NCBI GenBank assembly: GCA_029934175.1 | Contig: JAOZMT010000038.1 | Coordinates: forward strand, 1 to 10,928 | Length of the DNA stretch: 10,928 nucleotides | Source of the DNA: Victivallales bacterium | GTDB lineage: Bacteria > Verrucomicrobiota > Lentisphaeria > Victivallales > JAUVCU01 | Direction: 5' to 3' | In this document: positions 1 through 7,017 of the stretch, piece after piece | Numbering within the stretch: the stretch's first letter is position 1 | Layout of the letters: each line of letters opens with the position of its first letter | The notes under the pieces: generated by a model | The model's input: the letters and a program-made list of their open reading frames with translations, nothing else | The model's database searches: none | What the model was told of the DNA's origin: nothing | Made by a program: the position numbers and the translations under genes

Positions 1-72
1 AAGCGTTTTCCCTAAAAAGTCTTCTTCATTATATGCAGGAATAATTATAGAATATATTATATCATTTTTCAT
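1..72 (-). CDS. Family 2 glycosyltransferase, N-terminal fragment (runs off the left edge)
   Basis: Only the first 24 codons are in the window, starting at an ATG whose first base is 72. The translation begins MKNDIIYSIIIPAYNEEDFL. The hydrophobic beta-strand followed by IPAYNEE is the typical start of the GT-A fold of family 2 glycosyltransferases, where this strand and loop help bind the nucleotide-sugar. These enzymes usually act at the cytoplasmic face of the membrane in polysaccharide, glycolipid or glycoprotein synthesis. Which sugar or acceptor cannot be told from this fragment. The start lies inside the last codons of the upstream gene (overlap 62-72), which suggests translational coupling. 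No strong ribosome site precedes it. The family call rests on a short but very characteristic N-terminus. Confidence 0.8.
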   Translation of the reverse strand, partial: MKNDIIYSIIIPAYNEEDFLGKTL

Positions 73-1555
73 TTTGTTTTTGAATAATTCTGGCTTTTAA
101 ACATTTTATAATAACAAAAAGCAACAAACTATAAAATGCTAATATAGCAATTTTAACAAACCAATATATATAATAAGCTGACAAATAAGACTCTGTATAA
201 CTATAACTAAGACGATTATGTATTTTTCCATGTATTGGATTATATGCTTTAAAATGCTCTCCTGTGATTGGTGATAATGTGATATTCTCTACGAGACTTA
301 ATTTTTCTGGATACTTTCCATTTTTAACCTTATAATTATATATTTCAAATTCAGCTATATTTTTCTTTGATTCATAAATATCTCTTATCGAATAATGATA
401 ATTAAGACTCTTGAAAAACAATGGCGAAATAGAACAATCTTTCTTTTGAATTTGTGCAAATATATCTTTTGGAATTTTATTCTCATTTATCTTCTTGACA
501 AATTTATAATCTTTTATACATCCTTCTAAATAATTAATAAAATCGTGCTTTAAAATAGTTGTAAGATGAAAATTTTCCATATTATACATAGCCCAATTAT
601 CATAATAACTATCGTAACGAGGAGAGAACATTGTATTTAAAATATAGTTATCATAAGGTTCTTTATGTATATCTATAATAAATGTTAAGATAGTATGAAT
701 AACATCGTTTCCATTCACGACATCTCTAGCTATAACTTCATCATGATATTTTTTGAGGTCTTTATCTAAAACAGGAGTGTTGTTCAAAAAATCAGTAATT
801 ATTTCAATTTTGAAATAAGACTGAAAATAATCAAACGGAGTAATATTATTATTTTTTATATATGAAAGGATTTCATCATTATACTTATTTTCAATTTTGA
901 AAAGCTTTGAAATAAAGTGAAATTTGCCAGCAAGTCCTCCACCTATACTACCACCACGATTAAAAGTTATTGATGGATCACTAAAATCAATTCTTTTAGA
1001 TAAATCTCTAGTTATTTTTATTGTCTCAAGTATACTTTGGTCATTTGTATAATATTGATATTGTATTTTATTCACATATAGAAGAATTATTGTCAGATAT
1101 GGACTTGTCCATTTATCTTCATCACTATTTGTATTATCAATATACATAAAATTATCATTTTCTAAAATTTCTTCTGATAATTTAAAAATTTTGATTGCTT
1201 TTTCATCGGTGAAAAAGTAATTTGATGCAAGCAATGCTTCTCTTGCGATTTCTGTTTCTTTTGCATTTCTCGCAAATAAATTTATTTTGTCAATATGAGA
1301 ATAAAATTTATCTTTAAATGACTTACCTTCATTATCTAAATCTTCAAATATTAAAAAATTTAATTCTTTTATAATTTTCAAATTTTCAGGTGTAACTTTA
1401 TTTTCAGATAAATATTTTGGTTTAGTATCATTAAATTCTTTTAATAATGATTCAATTCTATAATCATAATAAAGATTTATAGCAAAGTAAAATATTACAG
1501 ATAATGAGAATAGAGAAGTTAGGATAATTAATTTTTTATTATTTTTTAAATTCAT
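62..1555 (-). CDS. Uncharacterised protein with N- and C-terminal membrane segments
   Basis: A 497-residue protein that I do not recognise as a named family. A short basic N-terminus is followed by a hydrophobic helix at about residues 7-30, and a second hydrophobic helix lies at about 462-484 before a basic tail. The roughly 430 residues between are polar and rich in Lys, Asn, Asp and Tyr, so by the positive-inside rule they should lie outside the cytoplasmic membrane. Around 404-445 the pattern EIYNYKVKNGKYPEKL, then SPITGEHFKAYNP, resembles the 'YxxxxGxYPxSL ... DPxTGxPxxY' signature of many uncharacterised membrane proteins and pseudopilin-like tails. That resemblance is inferred by eye. 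I chose the ATG at 1555 because the only longer start is a TTG at 1594 inside the preceding terminator hairpin. An AGG lies 8 bases upstream. The gene follows the nifJ terminator and overlaps the glycosyltransferase, so a role in cell-surface glycan assembly is possible but unproven. Confidence 0.8.
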   Translation of the reverse strand: MNLKNNKKLIILTSLFSLSVIFYFAINLYYDYRIESLLKEFNDTKPKYLSENKVTPENLKIIKELNFLIFEDLDNEGKSFKDKFYSHIDKINLFARNAKETEIAREALLASNYFFTDEKAIKIFKLSEEILENDNFMYIDNTNSDEDKWTSPYLTIILLYVNKIQYQYYTNDQSILETIKITRDLSKRIDFSDPSITFNRGGSIGGGLAGKFHFISKLFKIENKYNDEILSYIKNNNITPFDYFQSYFKIEIITDFLNNTPVLDKDLKKYHDEVIARDVVNGNDVIHTILTFIIDIHKEPYDNYILNTMFSPRYDSYYDNWAMYNMENFHLTTILKHDFINYLEGCIKDYKFVKKINENKIPKDIFAQIQKKDCSISPLFFKSLNYHYSIRDIYESKKNIAEFEIYNYKVKNGKYPEKLSLVENITLSPITGEHFKAYNPIHGKIHNRLSYSYTESYLSAYYIYWFVKIAILAFYSLLLFVIIKCLKARIIQKQNEK

Positions 1556-1579
1556 TTGAGACCTGCAGTTTTTTTGATA

Positions 1580-1614
1580 TAAAAAAAGGCTCAAACTCTT
1601 TCGAGTTTGAGCCT
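1580..1614 (-). terminator. Intrinsic terminator of nifJ with GAAA tetraloop
   Basis: A perfect 12-bp stem pairs 1587-1598 with 1603-1614. Read on the minus strand it closes on the loop GAAA, a stable GNRA tetraloop, and is followed at once by seven T (1581-1587 complement). It begins about 30 bases after the nifJ stop codon. The plus-strand side lacks a T run, so it should work only in the nifJ direction. Confidence 0.92.
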
Positions 1615-1643
1615 AATATTATTAAATTTGCGAATTATGCAAA

Positions 1644-4600
1644 TTACATTATTTCTCCCATTTCTTGGTAGAATTTCATACGCTTTTTAGCATCTTCTTC
1701 AGCTGCTTGGAATAAACCTTCAGCTTCTTTAGGTGCTGTTTTTAGAAGAGTCGTATAACGACGCTCACTACGAATGAACTCTTGGAAATCACCTTTTGGA
1801 GTTTTCGCTTCCCATTTGAATGGTTTTTCTTCAGTTGGATTATAACGATATAATGGCCAGTAACCACATTCTACAGCTCGTTTTTCTTCAACTTGAGTTT
1901 TAGACATATCAATACCATGTGCAATACAAGGTGCATAAGCTAAAATAATAGAAGGTCCATCATAAGCTTCTGCTTCTGCAATAGCTTTTAGAGTTTGAGC
2001 TCTATTAGCTCCCATTGAAATAGATGCTACATAAACATATCCGTAACTCATACACATAAAACCAAGATTTTTCTTAGTTAAACGCATTCCAGCATTTGCA
2101 AACTTCGCAACAGCTCCAATTGGAGTTGCTTTTGATGCTTGTCCACCTGTGTTTGAATATACTTCTGTATCAACTACAAGAATATTAACATTTCTTCCAG
2201 ATGCTACTGCGTGGTCAACTCCACCGTATCCGATGTCATAAGCCCAACCGTCTCCACCAAATATCCAAACTGATTTATCAACAAAATAATCTTGAAGTTC
2301 TTGTATTTTTTCAAGAATAGGTTTGCATACATCGCAAGATGCATCAGCTATAACTTTTGGAAGAAGAGCTTTTACTGCTTCTTGAGCATCTATTGCAGCT
2401 TTATCTTTTCCTTGCCAATTTTCCATTGCAACTTTTAATGCTTGTTCTAATTCTTTAGAAACATCTTTTCCACATTCAAATAATCTATCTACATTAAGTT
2501 TTAATAACTCACGGTTTTTATCAATAGATAATCTGAATCCCATTCCGTATTCTGCATTATCTTCAAAAAGTGAATTAGCCCAAGTAGGCCCTCTTCCTTC
2601 TTTGTTTTTACAATAAGGAACAGTAGGGAAAGTTCCACCATAAATAGATGAACAACCAGTTGCATTAGCAACAACCATTCTTTCACCGAATAACTGAGTA
2701 ACTAATTTAACATAAGGAGTTTCACCACAACCAGCACAAGCTCCAGAGAACTCAAACAATGGTTTTAAGAATTGTGAACCTTTAACACCTGTAATAGGTG
2801 CTCCATCTACAATATCATCAGGAGTATCTTCAAAGAATTTAGCATTTTCAACTTGACCAGCAGCTTTTTCATCTTCTAAAGATGACCAAGTAAGAGCTTT
2901 GTTTTTAGCAGGACATGTCTCAACACAAACACCACAACCTGTGCAATCTTCACAATAAACTTGTAATCTGTATTCTAAATTTTTATCATTTTTAGTTTTA
3001 GATTTAACAGTTTCAAATTTAGCAGGTTTATTTTCTAAAACACTAGGTTCAATTTGTTTTGCACGAACCGCAGCATGTGGACAAGCCATAACACATTGAT
3101 TACATTGAATACAATTATCAATTTCCCATTTAGGAACACGAGGAGCAATACCGCGTTTTTCTAAACAACTAGTTCCAGAAGGAAGAGTTCCATCAATAGA
3201 CATTTTAGATACAGGAACATCATCACCTTTTAAGTGCATTAATGGTTCAATAATATCTTTAGCAAAGTCTTCTGCATCTTCAGCAATTAATTTTTTAAAT
3301 GTGAATGATTCAGTTATTTCAGCTGGAACAGTAACTTCATGTAAAGCTTCTAATGCACCATCAACTGCAGCATGATTCATTTTAACAATATCATCACCTT
3401 TAACTTTATAAGTCTTTTCAATAGCTGCTTTAATATATCCAATAGCTTCTGTTGGATCAATAATTTTAGCTAATTGGAAGAATCCAACCATCATAGAAGT
3501 ATTAATTCTGTTTCCAAGACCAGCTTTAGCAGCAATTGCTAATCCGTCCATAACATAAAATTTAAGCTTCTTAGCGATAATAGTTTCTTGCATATCTTTA
3601 GTTAAAATAGCAAAAGCTTTGTCAGCTGAAACATCAGTATTCAATAAGAAAGTTCCACCTTCTTTAATTCCACTTAACATATCGTAACGACCAATATAAG
3701 CTGGATTATGACAAGCAACAAAATCAGGTTGATCAATTAAGTATGTAGAAGTAATCTTTTCATGTCCGAAACGAAGATGAGAAACTGTAATTCCGTAAGA
3801 TTTTTTTGAATCATATACAAAATATCCTTGTGCATACATATCAGTGTTATCTCCAATAATTTTAATTGAGTTTTTATTTGCTCCAACAGTTCCATCAGAC
3901 CCTAATCCCCAGAACATACAACTTGTTGTTCCTTTTGGAAGAGTATTGATTTTTTCTTCAATTTTTAAAGATAAATTAGTTACATCATCTTCAATTCCAA
4001 CAGTAAAGTTATGAGTGCAAGCACCAGCAAGATGTTTGAAAACAGCATTTACATGTGACGGATTAAATTCTTTAGATGATAAACCATAACGACCACCAAT
4101 AACTTTAATATCACTTCTACCTTGAGCAGCTAAAACAGCAACAACATCAAGGAATAAAGGTTCGCCTAGAGCACCTGGCTCTTTAGTTCTATCAAGAACA
4201 GCAATTTTCTTAACAGTTGCAGGAATCGCATCAACAAATGCTGCAGCTGAGAATGGACGATAAAGTCTAACTTTTATAAGACCAACCTTTTGTCCTTTTG
4301 CATTTAAATGATTAATTGTTTCTTCGATTGTTTCAGTTGAAGAACCCATTGCGATAACAATATCAGTTGCATCTGCTGCACCGACATAATCAAATAATTT
4401 ATATTCACGACCAATTTTCGCAGCAACTTTATCCATATATTCTTGAACAATTGCAGGAACAGCATCATAATATTTATTAACAGTTTCACGCCCTTGGAAA
4501 TATACATCAGGATTTTGAGCAGCAACTTTAATAATAGGTTTTTCTGGACGCATTGCACGGTCACGGAATTGCTCTATATATTTTTTCTCTACAAGTTCAG

Positions 4601-5171
4601 CAATAGTATCATAAGATATTTCTTCAATTTTAGAAATTTCATGAGAAGTTCTAAAACCATCAAAGAAACTAACAAAAGGAACGCTAGATTTTAAAGTAGC
4701 AAGATGAGAAACAACCGCTAAGTCCATTTCTTCTTGAACAGAACCAGCAGCTATCATAGCAAAACCAGTATTTCTAACAGACATTACATCAGAATGATCT
4801 CCGAAAATTGATAATGATTGACACGCTAAAGAACGAGCTGAAACATGAAAAACAGTTGGTAACATTTCACCAGCTATTTTATACATATTAGGAATCATTA
4901 ATAAAAGACCTTGCGATGCTGTAAAAGTTGTAGTTAAAGAACCTGCACTTAAAGAACCATGAACAGCTCCTGCCGCTCCTGCCTCAGATTGCATTTCTAC
5001 TACATCTACTTCTGTTCCATAGATATTCTTTAGACCTTGACTAGCCCAAATATCCGCCATTTCCCCCATGTCTGATGATGGAGTGATAGGATAAATCGCA
5101 GCAACTTCACTGAATGCGTATGCAACATGTGATGCTGATTGATTACCTGTAATAGTGACCATTTTTCCCAT
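1644..5171 (-). CDS. nifJ: Pyruvate:ferredoxin (flavodoxin) oxidoreductase, complete single-chain enzyme
   Basis: A 1175-residue cytoplasmic enzyme that oxidises pyruvate and CoA to acetyl-CoA and CO2 and passes two electrons to ferredoxin or flavodoxin. All family domains are present in order. The N-terminal pyruvate-binding domain has YPITP with Thr30, Glu63 and Arg113. The CoA-side domain II spans about 260-415. The gamma domain (about 416-630) has the motif GLGSDGTVGANKNSIKIIG. A double-cluster ferredoxin domain has Cys687/690/693/697 and Cys743/746/749/753. The thiamine-diphosphate domain has GDGWAYDIGYGG at 973-984 and Asn1007, with proximal-cluster cysteines 812, 815, 840 and probably 1082. 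The chain ends soon after, without the C-terminal extension known from Desulfovibrio africanus. The start at 5171 is chosen because AGAGGA sits six bases upstream (5178-5183). The in-frame ATG at 5198 has no such site. A terminator follows. The gene is called nifJ by family name only, and nothing here suggests nitrogen fixation. Confidence 0.98.
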   Translation of the reverse strand: MGKMVTITGNQSASHVAYAFSEVAAIYPITPSSDMGEMADIWASQGLKNIYGTEVDVVEMQSEAGAAGAVHGSLSAGSLTTTFTASQGLLLMIPNMYKIAGEMLPTVFHVSARSLACQSLSIFGDHSDVMSVRNTGFAMIAAGSVQEEMDLAVVSHLATLKSSVPFVSFFDGFRTSHEISKIEEISYDTIAELVEKKYIEQFRDRAMRPEKPIIKVAAQNPDVYFQGRETVNKYYDAVPAIVQEYMDKVAAKIGREYKLFDYVGAADATDIVIAMGSSTETIEETINHLNAKGQKVGLIKVRLYRPFSAAAFVDAIPATVKKIAVLDRTKEPGALGEPLFLDVVAVLAAQGRSDIKVIGGRYGLSSKEFNPSHVNAVFKHLAGACTHNFTVGIEDDVTNLSLKIEEKINTLPKGTTSCMFWGLGSDGTVGANKNSIKIIGDNTDMYAQGYFVYDSKKSYGITVSHLRFGHEKITSTYLIDQPDFVACHNPAYIGRYDMLSGIKEGGTFLLNTDVSADKAFAILTKDMQETIIAKKLKFYVMDGLAIAAKAGLGNRINTSMMVGFFQLAKIIDPTEAIGYIKAAIEKTYKVKGDDIVKMNHAAVDGALEALHEVTVPAEITESFTFKKLIAEDAEDFAKDIIEPLMHLKGDDVPVSKMSIDGTLPSGTSCLEKRGIAPRVPKWEIDNCIQCNQCVMACPHAAVRAKQIEPSVLENKPAKFETVKSKTKNDKNLEYRLQVYCEDCTGCGVCVETCPAKNKALTWSSLEDEKAAGQVENAKFFEDTPDDIVDGAPITGVKGSQFLKPLFEFSGACAGCGETPYVKLVTQLFGERMVVANATGCSSIYGGTFPTVPYCKNKEGRGPTWANSLFEDNAEYGMGFRLSIDKNRELLKLNVDRLFECGKDVSKELEQALKVAMENWQGKDKAAIDAQEAVKALLPKVIADASCDVCKPILEKIQELQDYFVDKSVWIFGGDGWAYDIGYGGVDHAVASGRNVNILVVDTEVYSNTGGQASKATPIGAVAKFANAGMRLTKKNLGFMCMSYGYVYVASISMGANRAQTLKAIAEAEAYDGPSIILAYAPCIAHGIDMSKTQVEEKRAVECGYWPLYRYNPTEEKPFKWEAKTPKGDFQEFIRSERRYTTLLKTAPKEAEGLFQAAEEDAKKRMKFYQEMGEIM

Positions 5172-5214
5172 TGTAAATCCTCTTTTTGTTATAAGCATAA
5201 ATGCTTTGTTTAGT

Positions 5215-5233
5215 ATGACAAATTATTTGTCAT
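5215..5233. promoter_or_regulatory. Perfect 19-base palindrome upstream of nifJ, candidate operator
   Basis: ATGACAAATTATTTGTCAT has two 9-base arms around one central T. Its centre lies about 53 bases before the nifJ start codon. Read on the minus strand, its right arm contains TTGTCA, five of six matches to a -35 box. A protein bound here could therefore block or assist polymerase. No fully convincing -10 box lies at 17 bases; candidates such as TTATAA (5194-5189) sit too far away. The regulator cannot be named. It is not a clean FNR (TTGAT-N4-ATCAA) or Rex (TTGTGA-N6-TCACAA) site. Confidence 0.55.
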
Positions 5234-5348
5234 TAATTAGATTTCGTTTACTCTTATCAATACTAAAGTAAAGTTTAAAATAAAACTATATATTAAAATA
5301 TTTAAAATACAAGTTTTTATTAAAATTATTTGATAATATTTTGTAATT

Positions 5349-5362
5349 TTTGCGACTTGAGC
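5349..5362 (+). repeat. Recurring 14-mer TTTGCGACTTGWGC, copy 1 (intergenic)
   Basis: The copy reads TTTGCGACTTGAGC and is followed by AATT, giving an 18-base match with the copy in dndC (9147-9164, opposite strand). It lies in the non-coding spacer upstream of nifJ, so no protein constraint explains it. Confidence 0.8.
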
Positions 5363-5574
5363 AATTCCCATTTTAAAAGGTTTCAGCAGAATTCATATTT
5401 TTAAGATTGATTTTTCGAGATTTCAAAATTTTCCCTTCCAACTGAATGATCAAACAAAAAATCAAAATAGAACTTCGCACTAATTGATTTGAAAAAAGAA
5501 AAAAAGATGGTGCCAGACTACTAATAAAACATTTCGAGATTCTATTTTAGAGAAAATAAGCAATAAATCTTGCG

Positions 5575-5680
5575 AAGCAAAAAGTAACGCAGACATCTTG
5601 TCTGTGCGTAGGTTCAGGCTGGAAGCCCAAACCACATATTATGTGGCACGGACATCTTGTCTGTGTTACTTTGTTTGCTT
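5575..5680. repeat. Palindromic non-coding element with four tandem hairpins (MITE/REP-like)
   Basis: The ends are inverted copies of each other: 5575-5588 (AAGCAAAAAGTAAC) pairs with 5665-5680 (GTTACTTTGTTTGCTT) apart from a two-base gap. Inside are four hairpins in a row. The first is CAGACA/TGTCTG at 5590-5604. The second is GGTT-CA-GGCT/AGCC-CA-AACC at 5611-5633. The third is CCACATA/TATGTGG at 5632-5646. The fourth is CACGGACA/TGTCTGTG at 5647-5665, with one G-T wobble. The 15-mer GACATCTTGTCTGTG occurs twice in direct orientation (5592-5606 and 5651-5665). There is no reading frame for a transposase, so if mobile it would depend on an enzyme elsewhere. It lies 79 bases past the dndA stop and could also end that transcript. 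I infer a genome-dispersed palindromic repeat family. The window holds only one copy. Confidence 0.75.
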
Positions 5681-5758
5681 TACTCTAATCCTAATACTTA
5701 TTTAAAGCATTGTCCTTAAAAATTCTATTGATTATTGAACAAAACGAACCCAGAAATA

Positions 5759-6892
5759 TTAGGAATAAAATAAATCTTTAATTCTTAAAGCAACCGCTTC
5801 CCAATTTGGCTTTTCTGTTAAATAACTCCATGAAAAGCGTAATGACTCTTGACATTCTTCATCTGAATAGCCCATTGCCTTCAATACATGACTTGGTGCA
5901 TAATTTTGCGATGTGCATGCTGAACCATTGGATACTGCAAGTAAATCTTTTAAACTTAACATCACAGCTTCTGAATCTAATCCGCTAAATGATATATTTA
6001 ATGTGCTTGATATTGTATCATTTAGAATTCCATTTATTTTATAATCTAATTCACTAAACGCTTTGAGTGCAGCATCTTTTATCTTTTGACAATATTCGTC
6101 TCGTTTATCATTTTCTTTTAATGCGAGTTGTGCAGAAAGCCCAAAACCAACAATCAAATGAACTGGCAATGTCCCAGAACGAAGTCCTCGCTCTTGTCCG
6201 CCTCCATAAACAATTGGTGTCAATGGAACTTTATCAAAGCCTCGCCGTCTTGCGATTAATGCACCTATTCCTTTCGGTGAATAAAGTTTATGCCCGCTTA
6301 TACTTATCATATCTATTCGTTGATTTTGCAATGCTTCAATATCCTTACCAAATCCTTGTGCTGCATCTATATGAAAAAATACTTGACTGTTCAATAAATC
6401 TTTTGCGACTTGTGCAATTGGTTGTTTTACCCCTGTTTCATTATTGATATGCATCATACTTATTAATAATGTGTCTTCCCTTAATTCGTTTAGAATATCA
6501 CAGGATTTTATTTTACCTGTTTCATCAGGAGATATCAACGATATTTCAAATCCTTTCTTTTCAAGATATTTTAATGGTTCTAATATCGATTTGTGTTCTA
6601 TAGTTGTCGATATGATATGTCGTTTATTATTCTTGTTTCCATATTCTATTAATCCTTGAAGTGCAATATTATTGCTTTCTGTTGCTCCACTTGTCCAAAT
6701 TACCTCTTCTCGCTTGCATTGAACCACTGATGCTATTTGCTCTCTAGCTTTCTGAACTGCTACTTTTGCGTTATTCCCATATTCGTGAGTGCGACTTCCT
6801 GCATTACCAAATTCCTCAATTAGATATTTTTGCACTATTTCTGCTACTCGTGGATCAATTGGTGTCGTTGAATTACAATCTAAATATATCAT
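5759..6892 (-). CDS. dndA: Cysteine desulfurase, DndA type, sulfur donor for DNA phosphorothioation
   Basis: A 377-residue PLP enzyme of the NifS/IscS class. It removes sulfur from L-cysteine as a persulfide, giving alanine. Visible landmarks are YLDCNSTTP at the N-terminus, ATESNN (70-75) and His100, which stacks on the cofactor. Also present are the strand ending in HIDAAQ (174-179), the cofactor-binding lysine Lys202 in SISGHK, and the catalytic Cys326 in SNGSACTSQ on the mobile loop. It lies back to back with dndBCD, as in Streptomyces lividans, and no iscU, iscR or fdx is beside it. I therefore assign it to the Dnd pathway, where DndA supplies sulfur and helps build the DndC iron-sulfur cluster. 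It might also serve general Fe-S assembly. The start at 6892 has GGAGAGG a few bases upstream. A longer TTG start at 6931 is less likely. Copy 2 of the recurring 14-mer lies within the gene. Confidence 0.9.
   Translation of the reverse strand: MIYLDCNSTTPIDPRVAEIVQKYLIEEFGNAGSRTHEYGNNAKVAVQKAREQIASVVQCKREEVIWTSGATESNNIALQGLIEYGNKNNKRHIISTTIEHKSILEPLKYLEKKGFEISLISPDETGKIKSCDILNELREDTLLISMMHINNETGVKQPIAQVAKDLLNSQVFFHIDAAQGFGKDIEALQNQRIDMISISGHKLYSPKGIGALIARRRGFDKVPLTPIVYGGGQERGLRSGTLPVHLIVGFGLSAQLALKENDKRDEYCQKIKDAALKAFSELDYKINGILNDTISSTLNISFSGLDSEAVMLSLKDLLAVSNGSACTSQNYAPSHVLKAMGYSDEECQESLRFSWSYLTEKPNWEAVALRIKDLFYS
6402..6415 (+). repeat. Recurring 14-mer TTTGCGACTTGWGC, copy 2 (inside dndA)
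   Basis: TTTGCGACTTGTGC followed by AATT. On the dndA coding strand it reads as codons for Ala-Gln-Val-Ala-Lys (residues 160-164). The same pentapeptide is encoded by copy 5 in the unrelated gene dndD. Confidence 0.8.
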
Positions 6893-6937
6893 TTCCTCTC
6901 CGTTTTTAAAAAGTTTGTTATTTTTTTGCAAACAATC

Positions 6938-6965
6938 TTGTATTTTTTGCGACTTGTGCTATAAT
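6938..6965 (+). promoter_or_regulatory. Predicted dndB promoter with extended -10
   Basis: TATAAT at 6960-6965 is a perfect -10 box and is preceded by TGC, giving the extended form TGnTATAAT. A weak -35 (TTGTAT, 6938-6943) lies 16 bases upstream, which is tolerable with an extended -10. Transcription would start near 6972, leaving about 45 bases before the dndB ATG, which has a strong AAGGAG (7006-7011). Copy 3 of the recurring 14-mer (6946-6959) fills the spacer exactly between the two boxes. Confidence 0.7.
6946..6959 (+). repeat. Recurring 14-mer TTTGCGACTTGWGC, copy 3 (between -35 and -10 of dndB)
   Basis: TTTGCGACTTGTGC abuts the TATAAT box of the dndB promoter and is preceded by a T run. 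Here it could double as a binding site for a regulator of the divergent dnd promoters, or the overlap may be chance. Confidence 0.8.
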
Positions 6966-6990
6966 ATACATTATTTTAATAAAAATACAA
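6961..6990 (-). promoter_or_regulatory. Predicted dndA promoter sharing its -10 with dndB
   Basis: Read on the minus strand, TTGTAT (6990-6985) and TATTAT (6966-6961) are 18 bases apart. The -10 overlaps the dndB -10 by five bases. The two -35 regions are a 10-base inverted pair, TTGTATTTTT at 6938-6947 and AAAAATACAA at 6981-6990. The dndA leader would then be about 60 bases long. The match is moderate in such AT-rich DNA. Confidence 0.5.
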
Positions 6991-7017
6991 AATATTTATA
7001 AGAAAAAGGAGATTAAA

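Larger units (their letters stand above)
5172..5758. other. Gene-free spacer between nifJ and dndA
   Basis: I see no supportable coding region in these 587 bases. Both neighbouring genes are read leftward, so the spacer holds the nifJ 5' control region (to about 5240) and the region downstream of dndA (from 5758 leftward). Between them lie one copy of the recurring 14-mer (5349-5362), an unremarkable A/T-rich stretch (about 5365-5570), and the hairpin-rich element at 5575-5680. From 5681 to 5758 I see nothing, including no intrinsic terminator next to the dndA stop; the hairpin element may serve instead. Confidence 0.7.

Noticed and set aside
1556..1594. N-terminal extension of the membrane protein from a TTG at 1594
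   Set aside because: The codons would lie inside the nifJ terminator hairpin and no ribosome site precedes them. The ATG at 1555 directly precedes the hydrophobic helix.
2501..2686. Open frames antisense or out of frame inside nifJ, dndA, dndB, dndC and dndD (for example 2501-2686, 4304-4564, 4443-4694, 6067-6447, 7338-7568, 9655-9879)
   Set aside because: Each lies wholly inside a well-supported gene in another frame, has no recognisable domain, and follows from the AT-rich composition.
1644..5171. Nitrogen-fixation context suggested by the symbol nifJ
   Set aside because: No nif structural or regulatory gene is present. The enzyme is a general fermentative pyruvate oxidoreductase in anaerobes.
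5592..5665. Two direct copies of a 15-mer separated by 44 bases, resembling a minimal CRISPR array
   Set aside because: Only two copies exist, the intervening DNA is itself palindromic, and the copies are hairpins within a larger inverted element. No cas gene is nearby.
5759..6892. Calling the cysteine desulfurase a housekeeping IscS/NifS
   Set aside because: There is no iscU/nifU/iscR neighbour and the gene is divergent from dndB. DndA is the better reading, although dual use cannot be excluded.
6893..6931. N-terminal extension of DndA from a TTG at 6931
   Set aside because: The ATG at 6892 has a GGAGAGG site and begins with the family's usual MIYLDCNSTTP. The extension adds only a low-complexity Lys/Asn stretch.
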